A stretch of 64,000 nt of DNA. Origin: Macrolepiota albuminosa. Taxonomy: Eukaryota > Basidiomycota > Agaricomycetes > Agaricales > Agaricaceae. Of this stretch, positions 23,528-35,004 are shown in pieces. The stretch is taken from NCBI GenBank assembly GCA_027475525.1, contig JAMWFC010000086.1, positions 372,001-436,000 on the forward strand, given 5' to 3'. A program made the translations under genes and the position numbers. Position 1 is the stretch's first letter. Each line of letters starts with the position of its first letter. A model generated the notes under the pieces. It made no database searches. It was not told the DNA's origin and saw only the letters and a list, made by a program, of their open reading frames with translations.

Positions 23528-26500
23528 TCAGTCTATTCTCAGCCTCTTCTGCCCCCTCACATCTCTTGTGGCTCGCCCGTGGTTAACACATCGACAATGG
23601 GCTCGACCTCCTGATCCTTTGCAAGTGTCCACAAGTGGGCAATTGTGATCACGGCATGCTGCACATCGTTTGGTACGCCTCTTTCCTCCTCCAATCATAT
23701 CCTCTGAAACAAATATCCTAGTATTTGATGATGTGGGCATTGAATTGGCTCCCATTGTTATGGGTATAGTCATGACTTCTTGCATAGGTTCAGAAAGTCT
23801 TGTGGAAGGATGGCTGATTGGCTGGAGGTGATTCGCAGCATCTATATCTTGGTCACCTGCCTCATGTGAGCTTTTAAGCTTTACTTGGTCAAAATCATCT
23901 TCGGTTGGCACTAGTAAGTGTTATATATTATTAAACACCAATGCTACTTACCGTTACCAGGTTTCTCTTTTCTATCTGCATTTGAGGGTGTTACTGATGT
24001 CACTGATTGTATTGGAAGTGTGAGAGCAGGAAGCACTTGGGCACGTCGGGTGGAATCATTTAGTAAGTCAGTAATAGCTTTTCGTTCTCGAGCACTGTTT
24101 AGTAATGTTGCTTTTTCAGCTCTATATGCTGCCCATACTTTGTGATGCCACTCTAGCAACTGTGGGATCTTGTAGAATAGTTTTTGATTAGGCCGTTTGT
24201 GTACAACCTGGTTCCATCATAGTGTGAGCTTTTCAAAATTGATTGATTTAGCAGTTTGTGAAGCGGGTGGTGCACGGGCCCCTCGAATGTTGAATGCATT
24301 GGTGGCAAGTAGCTCATTGAAGAGTGCATACTCATCAGGAGTATGTATTGGGACTACAGGATGTGCTGTTTGTTGTCATTCACGCAGATATGCGTAAGTA
24401 CTGTGTGGTGCCGTAGATAAATGAGTAAGAAGATGAACAGGAATGTCACGGTAATACGGAGTGCCTTCTTGGATAGCAGTTTCGATGCGACACATTCCAT
24501 AACTTGAAGCAAGCGATTTTGGAACTTTGATAATGCCAGATGACTCTCGTGTCGCAATCCGTGTCACAAGAATTGGTGGCATAGGAAATGATGGAAGAAT
24601 ATCCAGTTCAATAGCAAGCTCTGCTATTTCGTCCATGATCCAAGTGTCAAAGTGTGTTCTGTATTGTTTACCTGTGCGATTGAAATATCCTACCTGATAT
24701 AAATTGAACACAATTTATCAATGAGAGGAATATGAATTATACTTGCTGTAGCATTTGTCGATGGAAACGATGTCTGACTCTGGCAACCAACATCATGTTT
24801 TCATCATTTATTGCGTACGCTTATACACGCTTTATAATCATTTAAATTAACACGCTTACTGATACATATTCTTATGTTATCCTTTCTCCACCTATGTCTC
24901 ATAAGTAAAAATCCATTTAAACTTAGCCGTACGCTGAAGTTTGAATTGTCTCTTACCTTCGAACTTCAGTTTATTAACGTTGTTTTATTGTACACGAATA
25001 AACCTATTATGGCTATGCTGCGACAGCATTGCGTCTATGCCAAATATTGGTTAACAAGCTGTCACCAAGCTCAGGAGAAGCTTGAAGAGATCCAAAACGA
25101 CGGCGAAGAGGCATGTGAATGCCACCTTCAACAGAATTTGTTCCACAAAGACATCGATAGACTGTGAGTCCATCGGGATCTGTGCCTATCTTTCGGTACA
25201 AGGAATAACCAGGTAGATCAGACAGAAGTCCGAGTTCTGCAACACGTATAATAGCTTCTGCCTGTTTGCAAGCCTGTTTAGAAAAGAAAACACTGTATTT
25301 TACAGGATTTTGTGAGCATTGCACATCTTTCCAACATGCAAAAAGTGTCTTCAAACTAGGAACCAATACTTCTGGCCCAGGACAGTACCGTCGAACACGT
25401 TTTTGGACTGCATCAGAGTGTGCTCGGGAAGCATAAGACCAAGTAAGGCCCCGTTTCTCATAAATTGACATAACCACTACAACATCTGATTCATCTGGAA
25501 CTAGCAGAACTTGACTAAATGCAGATGCAAAAGCTTTGAACCCAGAGTGGCCTTTTGGAAGCAGCCGTAAGAGACAATCTTGTACATGCCATAGATCATT
25601 GAAAAGCCTGCTTGGAAGTGATGATGAGACTTCTGCTGGCTGATGAAGTGGGTTTGGGGAATTGGAATATTCAAGAGAATCAAGGTCCACTGCACGGATC
25701 ATATTGTCAACGTCATTGTAGGGACCAAATTCATTATCTGATTCGGAATTAGCTTGTATAGTTAATGAAATATTTTTCTAGAGAGAACTCAGTAATGAGT
25801 AATAAGGTAATATTTAATGTATTTACCTCTAGACCAGTTTCTGGAATATAATCCAAGCCACCATCGGAATCAGAATCAGAATCAGAATCAGAATCAGAGC
25901 TATTCTGATGATCTTTGTATAAGCCTATAGCATTTTCCAGAATAGAATGCACATTTAGAGGTGAAGAACTTGAAGAAGAAACAGCAAGAATGTCAAGAGC
26001 AGGTGGTGGTGGTGGTAAAGTTGGTGGAATAGCTGACCAAGTACGAAGTGAAGACCTTGAGACTACAAGATGAAAAGGAGTGAGAATGGTAGATAGTGCC
26101 TCAAGACTTCCTCGATATAATGTTGGAATAAATCCTGGAACCACAATTTTGTCAACAAGAATAATTGTACGGGATGGAGTAACCTTGATAGAATACACTT
26201 CGGAAGAATCCACTTCAAAAGATGGGACAGTAATGACTGATTGATGAGGAATGATAGATCCTGAGGCAACAATTTTTTCCCCTGAATATAGGTGGACAAG
26301 CTGGCCAGGAGTATTTTGAGCTATTTTCTGGCCTACAGATGGAAGTATAGAAAGAGCCTCCCATAATTTCCAACTAGCATATGCATCGAGGGCAGCATAA
26401 TCCTTCTGAGCTTGAGTAAGGGTTGCAGAAGACCAGAGTGAGTACCGAATGCTATCTGGCTTAGAAATTTGCTTATTGAGAACAATTGCAGATAAAGCTG

Positions 26501-29098
26501 ATAGCCCAATTGTAGCATCCACAACTTTACCTTTGAGCTTTGCTAAAGATCCAAGATCAATAGTGCATGCCTCAAGTGGGCAAGGAGTGAAGTGAGTTCT
26601 GTCAAAGACCATGCTTCCGCTATACAATAGAGATTGGTTTAAATTTCTTGTCCTGTTTTGATGATCTGTTCTGAGATCAAAATAGATCGCAAACAAGGAG
26701 GAATAGAAGCAGAAGTTTGAAATTGAGATACCTACAAGACATGCTCAGTTATATGATGAAATAATATATAATGTTACCTTACTTTGAAAACATAAACTGT
26801 GTTTTGAGTTACAAGACATGCTCAGTTATATGATGAAATAATATATAATGTTACCTTACTTTGAAAACATAAACTGTGTTTTGAGTAGCAAGCTGGATAA
26901 CATCAAGCTGACCAGTTCGTGACCGTGGAACTGTACCAGGGCCCCCCTGGCCTGTAGTTTCTGTCTCATACTCTACATCAAGCCCAATAACTAGATGTGA
27001 TCCATTAAGAGGAAGACTCTCTAGAATATAGAGGCATGCACTGTCAATAAGATCGGAGTTCTCATAATATACACACCGGATTTCAGGTGGTATTATGAGA
27101 AAAGGAAGATGAGCATATGGATTGAGTTCGACATGAACTACATCTTTCTGCAGTGATTGAGTTGTCATCTCATGGAATGCTATTTCACCTTGAAAATATA
27201 ATAAGTAACAAATGTAATGTTAATAGATGACCATTAAATTACCTGATGCATTATCTGTATACATTAAAGCAGTAGGAGGATGCCCATGCTCTTTTAACCC
27301 TTCTGAAATATCACTGTACATTTTGGCAACATAGGATAGGCTTTTTGTAAGAGTGAGCGCCTGGTTTCTAACTTCTTCCCACTCATTAACTACTGTATAC
27401 ATAGCATCATGAGTTGGTTCTCCATTGAGCTTTGCAAGATTCTTGATGAGCTAGTAATATATAGATTAGTATCTATCCACATCAAACATGAATTGGAATA
27501 CTGAGCAGAATATGACATATCTTGAACGTGTGATCACCTTTTAATATTTCTCCAGGAAGAGAAGCCATTGCACGGTCATAAAATACTCGATGACCATGTG
27601 TCCAATCCACAAATACTGATTTACAATATTGTGTCGATGGATGAGTGCCAGCATATCGAGTTTTATCTTCAAACTTGGAAAATGGTTCAATACTGATTTA
27701 CAATATTGTGTCGATGGATGAGTGCCAGCATATCGAGTTTTATCTTCAAACTTGGAAAATGGTTCAGGCTTGTGCTCTCCATAATAGTGAAAAGATGTAC
27801 ATGCTGCAAGATATGATAGTTCACAGTGTGCATGGTGTAAGTGCCGCATCTCACTCAAGAGTGATGAAAAGGATTCTGGACCAAAGCGTGTTGAAAAAAG
27901 AGAACGCATGAGAGCCATCAAATTCTTATTAATAGCTCCTCGTGCTGTGATATATGCTAAACATGTATCATCAAAAGTTAAAACTAAAATTACTGTCAGA
28001 GGATAGCATAATTACCAGGAAAGGCTTCTTGAACATATTGTGGAAGTTGCTTGAGAATATCTGGATCGGTACCCTGATAAGAAGCACCACATCCAGGATT
28101 GGATACCGCATCTTTGTTGCAAACAAATCTTGCAGTCAAGAGAAAGTAATCGTTATGCAAGTTGCAGACTCTACGTGCAACAGGATTGCTATTCCATCCT
28201 AGATTTCAAATAAGTAACAATAGTATATATTAAAAAAGGACATACCATTACGAACAAGATGGTGTTTGCATTTTGATAGATTTCAAATAAGTAACAATAG
28301 TATATATTAAAAAAGGACATACCATTACGAACAAGATGGTGTTTGCATTTTGAGCAATAGAAATAATCTGGCCATCCAGGTAGCAGTGCAGGGAGCCAGA
28401 CAAAGATAGGAAGATGATAGAGCTCTGTCGGAGAATATCCTGAAGTATTGCTCTTGGTTGAATGGAGTGCGAATACATGATCCTTGGTACAAATCCAAAA
28501 TGTGCCTTTTCTATAACAATCTATATTTCCAGTGGCCTTGATTTCAGCCTTTAGCTTGTCCACAATACCCAGGAGATATTCAATGTGTACTCCCTGAATA
28601 ACACTATCAGCTTCAGCCTCGCATTCTGCTCGGTACATTGTATTGGACAAGTCTTCCAGATTATTAAAAAGACTTTCTTCAACTTGGGCATCATCCTGTA
28701 TCCTAGTACTGAATCCCACTCAGACTGTAAACATGAATATTCATTGTTGGTAAGAACACAGGGGTCTAAAAGAAATACATATTAGAAAGTCTTTCAATAT
28801 CATGCACACATGCTCAACATACCTTGGTAAGAACACAGGGGTCTAAAAGAAATACATATTAGAAAGTCTTTCAATATCATGCACACATGCTCAACATACC
28901 TATTGCTGAGCTTGAGGATACATTTTTCTTGCTAGATGTCACATCGGATGCCCGAGAAAAGAATGGATTTGGAGTTTTCAGGGCATTTCCTGGAACCGTA
29001 ACGCCTGTGAAGAAACTTGATTTGACAGTGAGAATCTTGGGTTTTCGGCCTGCTCCTGGACGAGCACCTCCACGGCCAGATTTTGAGGTGCCAGACAT
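23528..29098 (-). CDS. DDE-type transposase-like protein with inserted 3'-5' exonuclease domain
   Basis: Large split gene. Parts in order: start MSGTSKSGRGGARPGAGRKP (29,098). Then a DUF6729-like Zn region with FYCSKCKHHL, GWNSNPVARRVCNL and CGASYQGTDPDIL (~28.7-27.9 kb). GDHTFKLIKN (first Asp) and LMYTDN (second Asp) lie in RNase H-fold context (~27.5-27.25 kb). A DnaQ/Werner-type exonuclease follows, with VIGLDVEYETE and, downstream, YAALDAYASWKLW (DEDDy motif III), at ~27.05-26.3 kb. After that come a Pro-rich and (Ser-Asp)n linker and a second half of the transposase fold with CLCGTNSVEGGIH supplying the Glu (~25.1 kb). The C-terminal Zn segment is CAACRDHNCPLVDTC. Inferred role: mobilising its own element. 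Four 77-bp duplications and a ~250-bp non-coding interruption (24,740-25,010) break the frame. The gene may be dead, or may be intact once the duplications are collapsed. Confidence 0.7.
24740..25012. other. Non-coding interruption inside the transposase-like gene
   Basis: Between the segment ending in NIWHRRN and the one beginning VGYFNRTGKQY there are about 250 bp of AT-rich DNA with stops in every frame. It contains an inverted pair CTGAAGTT/AACTTCAG around 24,930. Too long for this gene's other introns; likely a small insertion. Confidence 0.45.
25858..25907. repeat. Hexanucleotide repeat coding for (Ser-Asp)n
   Basis: A run of GAATCA units (minus strand TGATTC) encodes alternating Ser and Asp in the linker after the exonuclease domain. 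Confidence 0.85.
26733..26886. repeat. 77-bp perfect tandem duplication (3 of 19)
   Basis: Copies 26,733-26,809 and 26,810-26,886, across an exon-intron edge of the transposase-like gene, within the exonuclease region. Confidence 0.97.
27612..27765. repeat. 77-bp perfect tandem duplication (4 of 19)
   Basis: Copies 27,612-27,688 and 27,689-27,765, inside a coding exon of the transposase-like gene; shifts its frame. Confidence 0.97.
28200..28353. repeat. 77-bp perfect tandem duplication (5 of 19)
   Basis: Copies 28,200-28,276 and 28,277-28,353, at an intron of the transposase-like gene. Confidence 0.97.
28747..28900. repeat. 77-bp perfect tandem duplication (6 of 19)
   Basis: Copies 28,747-28,823 and 28,824-28,900, at the first intron of the transposase-like gene. 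Confidence 0.97.
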
Positions 29099-29879
29099 AT
29101 TTTGAGGGTCAGAGTTATGACTGTAGAAGTTCTAGTTGACGACAAATAATTTGGTTGACTTAGTCACATGTTGGAGTTGAACATTGAACATTGAATATTG
29201 AAGACTCAAATCAAAACTCTGCAAAAAAGATCTCTCAAAAGCCAAAGCAACATTGTTTAGTAGCTGATGATATACACAACTCTATATAGAACTCATTAGC
29301 ACAACAGCCCCATCGTACTCACATTGTAGTCACAGCTGTAGTAGTAGAGTGACAAGTTTGAGACTTAGAATGGGTAAATTGAGGCAGAGAGTACAATGGT
29401 GTCAAGTCTGAGTATCAAACCATAGTGCAAAGGATTGAAAAAGAGCCTTTACGTTGTACCAGAAAGAAAAGTCACCTCGAAGTCGGATAAGTACTGTTAG
29501 AAACAGGGATGAGACTAGTATTTGAGCTTTGAATCATAAAAAAGATTGGAAACTTACTCTGATTGAGATGATACATAATGTAGTGCCTTTTTGTGGTATG
29601 GAACTCTCAACAATGTTGAGTTGTGTGAGAGAAAACAATGACAAAGTTCTTGAAACTTACAAGTATGGGAACAGTTTCCCAATTTGGATGGTGGCTGTAC
29701 ACTTATGTAGCTATGTCCAAAACGGGACATAACCCATCAACAGACATATGATATGAGCCTTGAGCAACTGGCAAAAAAGTGTGTCAGGTGACTTTGCTAA
29801 CCCTATGTTGGGTCCAATAAAACTATCCAAGAACTGCTTGCTTAAGAGAATTACAGACATTAGATAATTGATCTCTATT
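29099..29879. other. Upstream region of the transposase-like gene
   Basis: No gene seen. AT-rich with repeats of TTGAACATTGAA type near 29,180. It would contain the promoter and any terminal repeat of the element; I could not find one. Confidence 0.4.
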
Positions 29880-30859
29880 ATTGTCACTGTGTTGTGACAT
29901 TTGAGTTACATTCATTGAACTATCAGTTTCCGGTGTATAAGAAAATGGCTCTTACTTCAGCTTTTGTGGCCAAAATACTCCTGCATCTTGAAAGATTAGA
30001 TGTAACAATTATAGATCTCTTTCTTGCATTGCTCAATAGAGCCTTTCAACAGAATGACTATATCATCCATTCTATCATTCCTGGTCTCAACAACATGCTT
30101 GATGCCTTGATTACACACTCTGATACAGAAGAGATCACTGAGGAATAGGCACACAAAGTTATGCAGGATGTATATACTGGTAAAATAGTTACTCTCACTT
30201 AGAAAAATAGTAGACTATGCTACATTGCAAGAGAGTGTGGCAGAAGCCACATAGAATGGTATTGGATGTGGTATCAAGCAGCAGAGCTCACCAATACATG
30301 AGTACTTCTTTTGAAACTTTGCCCAATGACTGATGCAGTGCCCTTTGTTAAATGCAATGTACAGTATTCAAAGTGTCACTTTGGATTTTTCTCACATATT
30401 TGTAATGTGACTGTCTCTCATGAGAAGCTCTGGATTTATTACAATGACATGATATTTTCCATCTTCAACTTCCTATGCACAAGGTGAGTCTAATGTTATT
30501 GATCTGGATCAAAACTCACCTTAACTGTCTGGGCATTTGCATTATCATGACTAACAGCTACAGCACTTATCTCAGCTCTCTCTAACATCTGTATATTCTG
30601 TTTTCCTAGCAGGTTTAATGGTATGACAATGAATATTATCTTTTTGTCATCTTCTGCAATCATCATGAGCAAGGTGATGAAGAATGAAAGAGTTTTTTCA
30701 GATCTAGTAGCAGCACAAGCAACAACATCTTTGCATGCTCAAAGTGCCAATGCGATTTGAATTTGTAACTAGCATTCCCATAGAAAAACCTTTTTTATGA
30801 TAAGATCTTGAATATCTTTGATAGTCCAGTCACATCGAGGCATGTATAAATGTAGACAA
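29880..30859 (+). pseudogene. Decayed gene fragment, possibly DUF6589-like transposon protein
   Basis: The frame around 29,944-30,148 encodes MALTSAFVAKILLHLERLDV and a following helical stretch to a TAG. Further protein-like text in shifted frames (SHIEWYWMWYQAAELT, then CHFGFFSHICNV) continues to about 30,480. The pattern reminds me of N-terminal parts of DUF6589-type proteins that are repeated in mushroom genomes, but this is a weak impression. Stops and frame changes indicate decay. It is cut off by the LTR of element A at 30,860. Confidence 0.3.
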
Positions 30860-31455
30860 TGTCAGGGGACTCCTCATTTATTCCTTCTTTCACTCCTTAT
30901 TCCTTCACTCTTCTTTCATTCATTTCCTTATTTCTTCTATTGTTCTCTCATTTTGCTGTTTCTATTCTCTCAACACTATCTGTTAGTATTATTCTCAACC
31001 TTTGAGGTGCTCTGGTTCTTTAGCTATCATTCAGACAAGTGTGGGCCCTTCAGCACTGCTTCCAGACTGCTTATATAAGCCGGAGTTTGCCTTTCTGACT
31101 TCTAAAGTCCGGAGTTTTCCTGCCTTGTTTGCACAGTTGTTTGGTTAGTCAATTTTCGAGTTTTTAAGGTTTTGTTGTACTGTACAGTTGTTTCTCATGC
31201 TTTAGAAGCCCCAGAAGCATCCAACCTGGTATAGGGAATCCCTAGACTTGTTTTCTTTGGATCTCCCTCTGCCAAGTTTTAGAAGCCCCAGAAGCATCCA
31301 ACCTGGTATAGGGAATCCCTAGACTTGTTTTCTTTGGATCTCCCTCTGCCAAGTAAGTAGTTATTATGATAATGTCAGTACATACTCTAATACACTTTGG
31401 ATCTCCTTCTGCCAGCTATGTGACTGAGCCACAGCCTCTAGAGGTTGCCCTTACA
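30860..31455 (+). repeat. Element A left LTR
   Basis: Starts TGTCAGGGGACTCC and ends CCCTTACA. It carries a TATATAA box near 31,070. Length 596 bp including a 77-bp duplication at 31,201-31,354, so about 519 bp without it. The right LTR matches throughout. Confidence 0.85.
31201..31354. repeat. 77-bp perfect tandem duplication (7 of 19)
   Basis: Copies 31,201-31,277 and 31,278-31,354 inside the left LTR of A. The corresponding part of the right LTR has only one copy. Confidence 0.97.
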
Positions 31456-31539
31456 GCAGAACAAGTCTCTATATTTTGGTCTGGGAGCCCCCTTCAGCCT
31501 GCTTGAGCCCTCTCTTGCCCCTTTAGGTCCCTCCCCCAC

Positions 31540-32710
31540 TGGATTACTCCCTGCCTCTCTGTTGCTTCTATAACCCAACCAGCCTCCTCAGTCACTCTCC
31601 TAGACACTTCTGCCCCTCAAAATGATGCCTGGGGTTGCTTGCTTGCTCTGGAGACTCAGGTGCAGACTACTCAAGCTTCCCTCACCCTCCACACCACCGA
31701 ACTTGCTGGATTACATCAGGCCACAGACACCATCTCCCATTCCCTTCAGGCCCTCTTAAAGCACCTCCCTCTCCCTCCTACTTCTTTCCAGGCACCTCCA
31801 GTTAGGGCTGACACACCTCCAGTCCCTTGCTTTGAGGCCTCTCCCCCAGTTCATGCCAATATTCCTTGCACAGCACTCCCAGACACATTCAATGGTGACT
31901 GAGCAATAAATGAGTGTTTCCTGCAGTCCTGCATTACCTATATTTAGCTCAGTGGTGAGGCTTTTTCCTCTGATGCTCTCAAAATCACTTGGATTCTTTC
32001 TTACATGAAGTCTGGGTGAGCTTTGATGTACACACTATGAGTCTTTTAATGCCCTGGAGAAGTGGAGTTTTGGAAGTTGAGATCAGTTTGAAAAGGAGTT
32101 TTGGACAGAGTTCTTCTCCTTGGACCCTGCTAAGGTAGCAGCCCTCACTCTCTGAGATCCTCATCAATATGGGCAGGAGAAGCAGACCTCAGATGAGTAT
32201 ATCAACTCCTTCAGAGCTCTTGCTGAACAGGCCTGCTATCCAGATGGTCTTCAGCTCTGTCTCACCTTCCAAGATAGCCTCCTTCCCTCTCTCATGGATG
32301 AAATCAACAGCATGGCCAAGGGATGACCTGACGACACAAGTATTGAGACCTGGTATCAGGTAGCACGTGATCAGTGGCAGCTCATGGAGTTACAATGTGA
32401 GCTCCACCATGGAACTGCCCCTCACTCCACCTCACAGGCATCTTTTTCTGCTTGTCATCCTATCCAGCCCTCCCTTCCATTTTGCACTCCACCCCTAGCT
32501 CAGGTACCTGCAGCACGTCCTCTCTCTTTTGGAGTACCTATAGATGTTGACACCTCTCATCAACGTTCCTCTTTTCCTCTCCTCTGCCATTGCTATGGAA
32601 AGCCTGGTCACTTTGCTCGATATTGTCCCCATGGGTTGAAGGTGCACTATCTCTCAGCTTTAGAGCAGGAAGAGCTTCTTCTCCAGCTCCTTGCTGCCCA
32701 AGATGCTTGA
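31540..32710 (+). pseudogene. Element A gag, degenerate
   Basis: A coiled, Thr/Gln-rich start (ALETQVQTTQASL) is followed by Pro-rich text and ALPDTFNGD. The capsid part is broken by several stops, and the last piece carries a CCHC zinc knuckle (CHCYGKPGHFARYC) at about 32,586-32,627 before LKVHYLSALEQEELLLQL. In a live element this would form the virus-like particle and bind RNA. Stops and frame changes show the gene is dead. Confidence 0.75.
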
Positions 32711-33019
32711 GAAAACCCCTCTCCAGATGTACAGACTGAAACAAAATCTTTGGAGGAGTCCTTGGGTCCTGTGGAAGCTGTAGCAGAACCATTGGATGGG
32801 TCCTTTGATTCTGCAGGGGAGGGTTTTCAGTAGAGCAACAGATGAGTTGTACACCTCTGCCACCTGATGCTAATCAGTTTACATGTCTATCAGTAGAATC
32901 TTCTAATGTATTGCTCCCTGTTCCTGATTCTCTGACTGAAACTATAAGCACCCCCTCCAACATACAAAATACCCCCTTGGTTTAAGCCTCAGCTAAGACC
33001 TCCTCTTCTCCTTCTTCTG

Positions 33020-33591
33020 TCCAACAATCACATGTCCCAGCTTGGAAATGACACCTTCCTCATTGCTATGTTGTTGCCTCCACTTCCTCTCCCAACTCTC
33101 TGCATCTGAATGTAGAGATTGAGACAACTGACACTCAGCAGACTCAGAGCGTTGTAGCTCTCTTGGACAGTGGCGCTACTGGACTCTTCCTGGACACCAA
33201 TTATGTGAAACAACACCAGCTCACTACCTGACCCCTCTCTCATCCTATTCCAGTCTATAACATTGATGGTACACTCAACAAAGCTGGATCCATCTGCTCA
33301 GTGGTGGATTTAGTCCTTTGTTATCAGACTCATTCTGAGCGTGCTGTCTTTGTGGTCACCAGCCTAGGAAAGCAGGACATGATACTCGGGTTCTCCTGGC
33401 TGTGTGATTACAATCCTGAGATTGACTGGGCCAAGGGTAAGGTGAGCATGAGCTGCTGCTCTCAATGGTGTTCCACATGGGCCAAGGAAGTTAGAGAGGA
33501 GCATAGAGAGTCAGTCTGTAAGCATGCTGCTATCTGCCCCCCTTGGTGTTCTCTTATAGAGAGGCCCTCTATGAGGATGTTCGAGGTGTAG
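33020..33591 (+). pseudogene. Element A protease region, degenerate
   Basis: Retropepsin active-site text VALLDSGATGLFLD at about 33,149-33,190, followed after a stop by the family's downstream landmark MILGFSWLCDYNPEIDWAKG (33,380-33,440). In Gypsy elements this pair brackets the aspartic protease that cuts the polyprotein. Stops interrupt it. Confidence 0.75.
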
Positions 33592-33771
33592 TGAGTGAAG
33601 CCCAGATAGAAAATGGATGTGAGAGTGAATTTGGATATGCTCCTGACCCAAAGTCTCTAGACAAGGCTATTAAGACAGGTGATAGGATTTATGCAACTAC
33701 ATTATGACCTCTGCCAACTGTAGCAGAGATTAGAGCTAGCCAAACTACTTCCCAGTGGCTAGCTTAGGCAT

Positions 33772-34065
33772 TTGCTGCCAACTCTGCTCCTAAGTTGTTC
33801 CAAGATGCAGTTTCTCATTACCTGCAAGACTTTGAGGATGTTTTCTCTAAGGCATCATTTGACTCCCTGCCAGAGCATAAGCAGTGGGACCATGCAATCA
33901 AGCTTACACCCAATGCTGAGCCCTCTAGCTGCAAGGTCTATCCTCTCTCTTCCAGAGAACAGGATGAGCTTGATGCCTTTTTGCAGAAGAATTTAGACTC
34001 TGGTTGCATCTGTCCCTCAAAGTCTCCAATGGCCTCTCCAGTCTTCTTCATTAAGAAGAAGGATA
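33772..34065 (+). pseudogene. Element A reverse transcriptase, 5' part
   Basis: Encodes the RT thumb-proximal start of Gypsy pol: FEDVFSKASFDSLPEHKQWDH, then LDSGCICPSKSPMASPVFFI and KKKD, where the sequence is cut by element B. The other half continues in the same frame at 45,855 after the duplicated GGATA. Confidence 0.85.
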
Positions 34066-34874
34066 TGTCAGGTTCCGCTGAGTTGGGGGCTTTCCGGGAA
34101 AGCAACGCCCTTACAATGCGGACTTGACCTACAAATACTCGGGTGTCTGGAACTCCGGGGCTAGGACTCCGGGGTTCAAGACGAGGACAGGGGTAATCCC
34201 GGGATAGGGGACTAGAGTCCGGGGGTTTTGGGTTGGAGGTAACTGAGGTTAGAGGGGGTCGAGTCGTGAACCAGAGGTTCTAAGACGAGACCAAGTTAGT
34301 AAATCAAGAGTCGCGAAGTGCGTACCAAAACTTAGAGCACGCGAATACTTAGGCATGCCAGTCGAAGCGTACCAATTGAGGCGTACCAGTCAAGCAAAAG
34401 GGCACGCAATAACCAAAGTAATATCAAGACTATGCCAGTCGAAGCGTACCAATTGAGGCGTACCAGTCAAGCAAAAGGGCACGCAATAACCAAAGTAATA
34501 TCAAGACTACCGAATACAACAGGGGGACTGTGCTATAAGTACTACGGGACCAGGTCTCGGGGTTCTGGGGTGTCTGGGATGGGTTCCGGGGGTCATTGAG
34601 TAGCGGCAGGGGCTGTATTCTGGGATTGCGCGTGTGGGGCACGCGATCAATTGGTGCGGAGGGAGTTGCGGTGCGTGATGCGGGATGGCCGGGAATGATC
34701 CGCATGATCTGATCGCTGATCGGGGCTGGTGGCGGCTGATGGCGGTCCTTGATGCGCGTGATGGCGGTGTCGGCGGTCGTGATGGCGGGGCGTGTCTTGT
34801 GGGGTCGGAGGGAGGGTCCCGGGGGTTGTTCCGGAGGTGTCCTGGGGTGGATCCGGAGGGGAGGAGTCGTGACA
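34066..34874 (-). repeat. Element B 3' LTR (left end)
   Basis: 809 bp including a 77-bp duplication. Compared with the other LTR it has about twenty mismatches, nearly all transitions, plus an extra ~22-bp segment near 34,750. Confidence 0.93.
34355..34508. repeat. 77-bp perfect tandem duplication (8 of 19)
   Basis: Copies 34,355-34,431 and 34,432-34,508 in one LTR of element B; the partner LTR at 45,434 onwards has a single copy. Confidence 0.97.
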
Positions 34875-35004
34875 TCACCCCCTCTTCAGCGCCGAGACCC
34901 TCCGAGGTGCGCGTAGCCGGGGGTTCAGACCGGGGTCCAATCGTGGGATCCGGCACCTGACCTGCCACGTATCGAAAAAAAAATTTTTACCATCAAACTC
35001 AACC

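Noticed and set aside
23172..29500. Terminal inverted repeats for the transposase-like gene
   Set aside because: Compared the flanks by eye on both sides; no convincing matching inverted termini or target duplication found.
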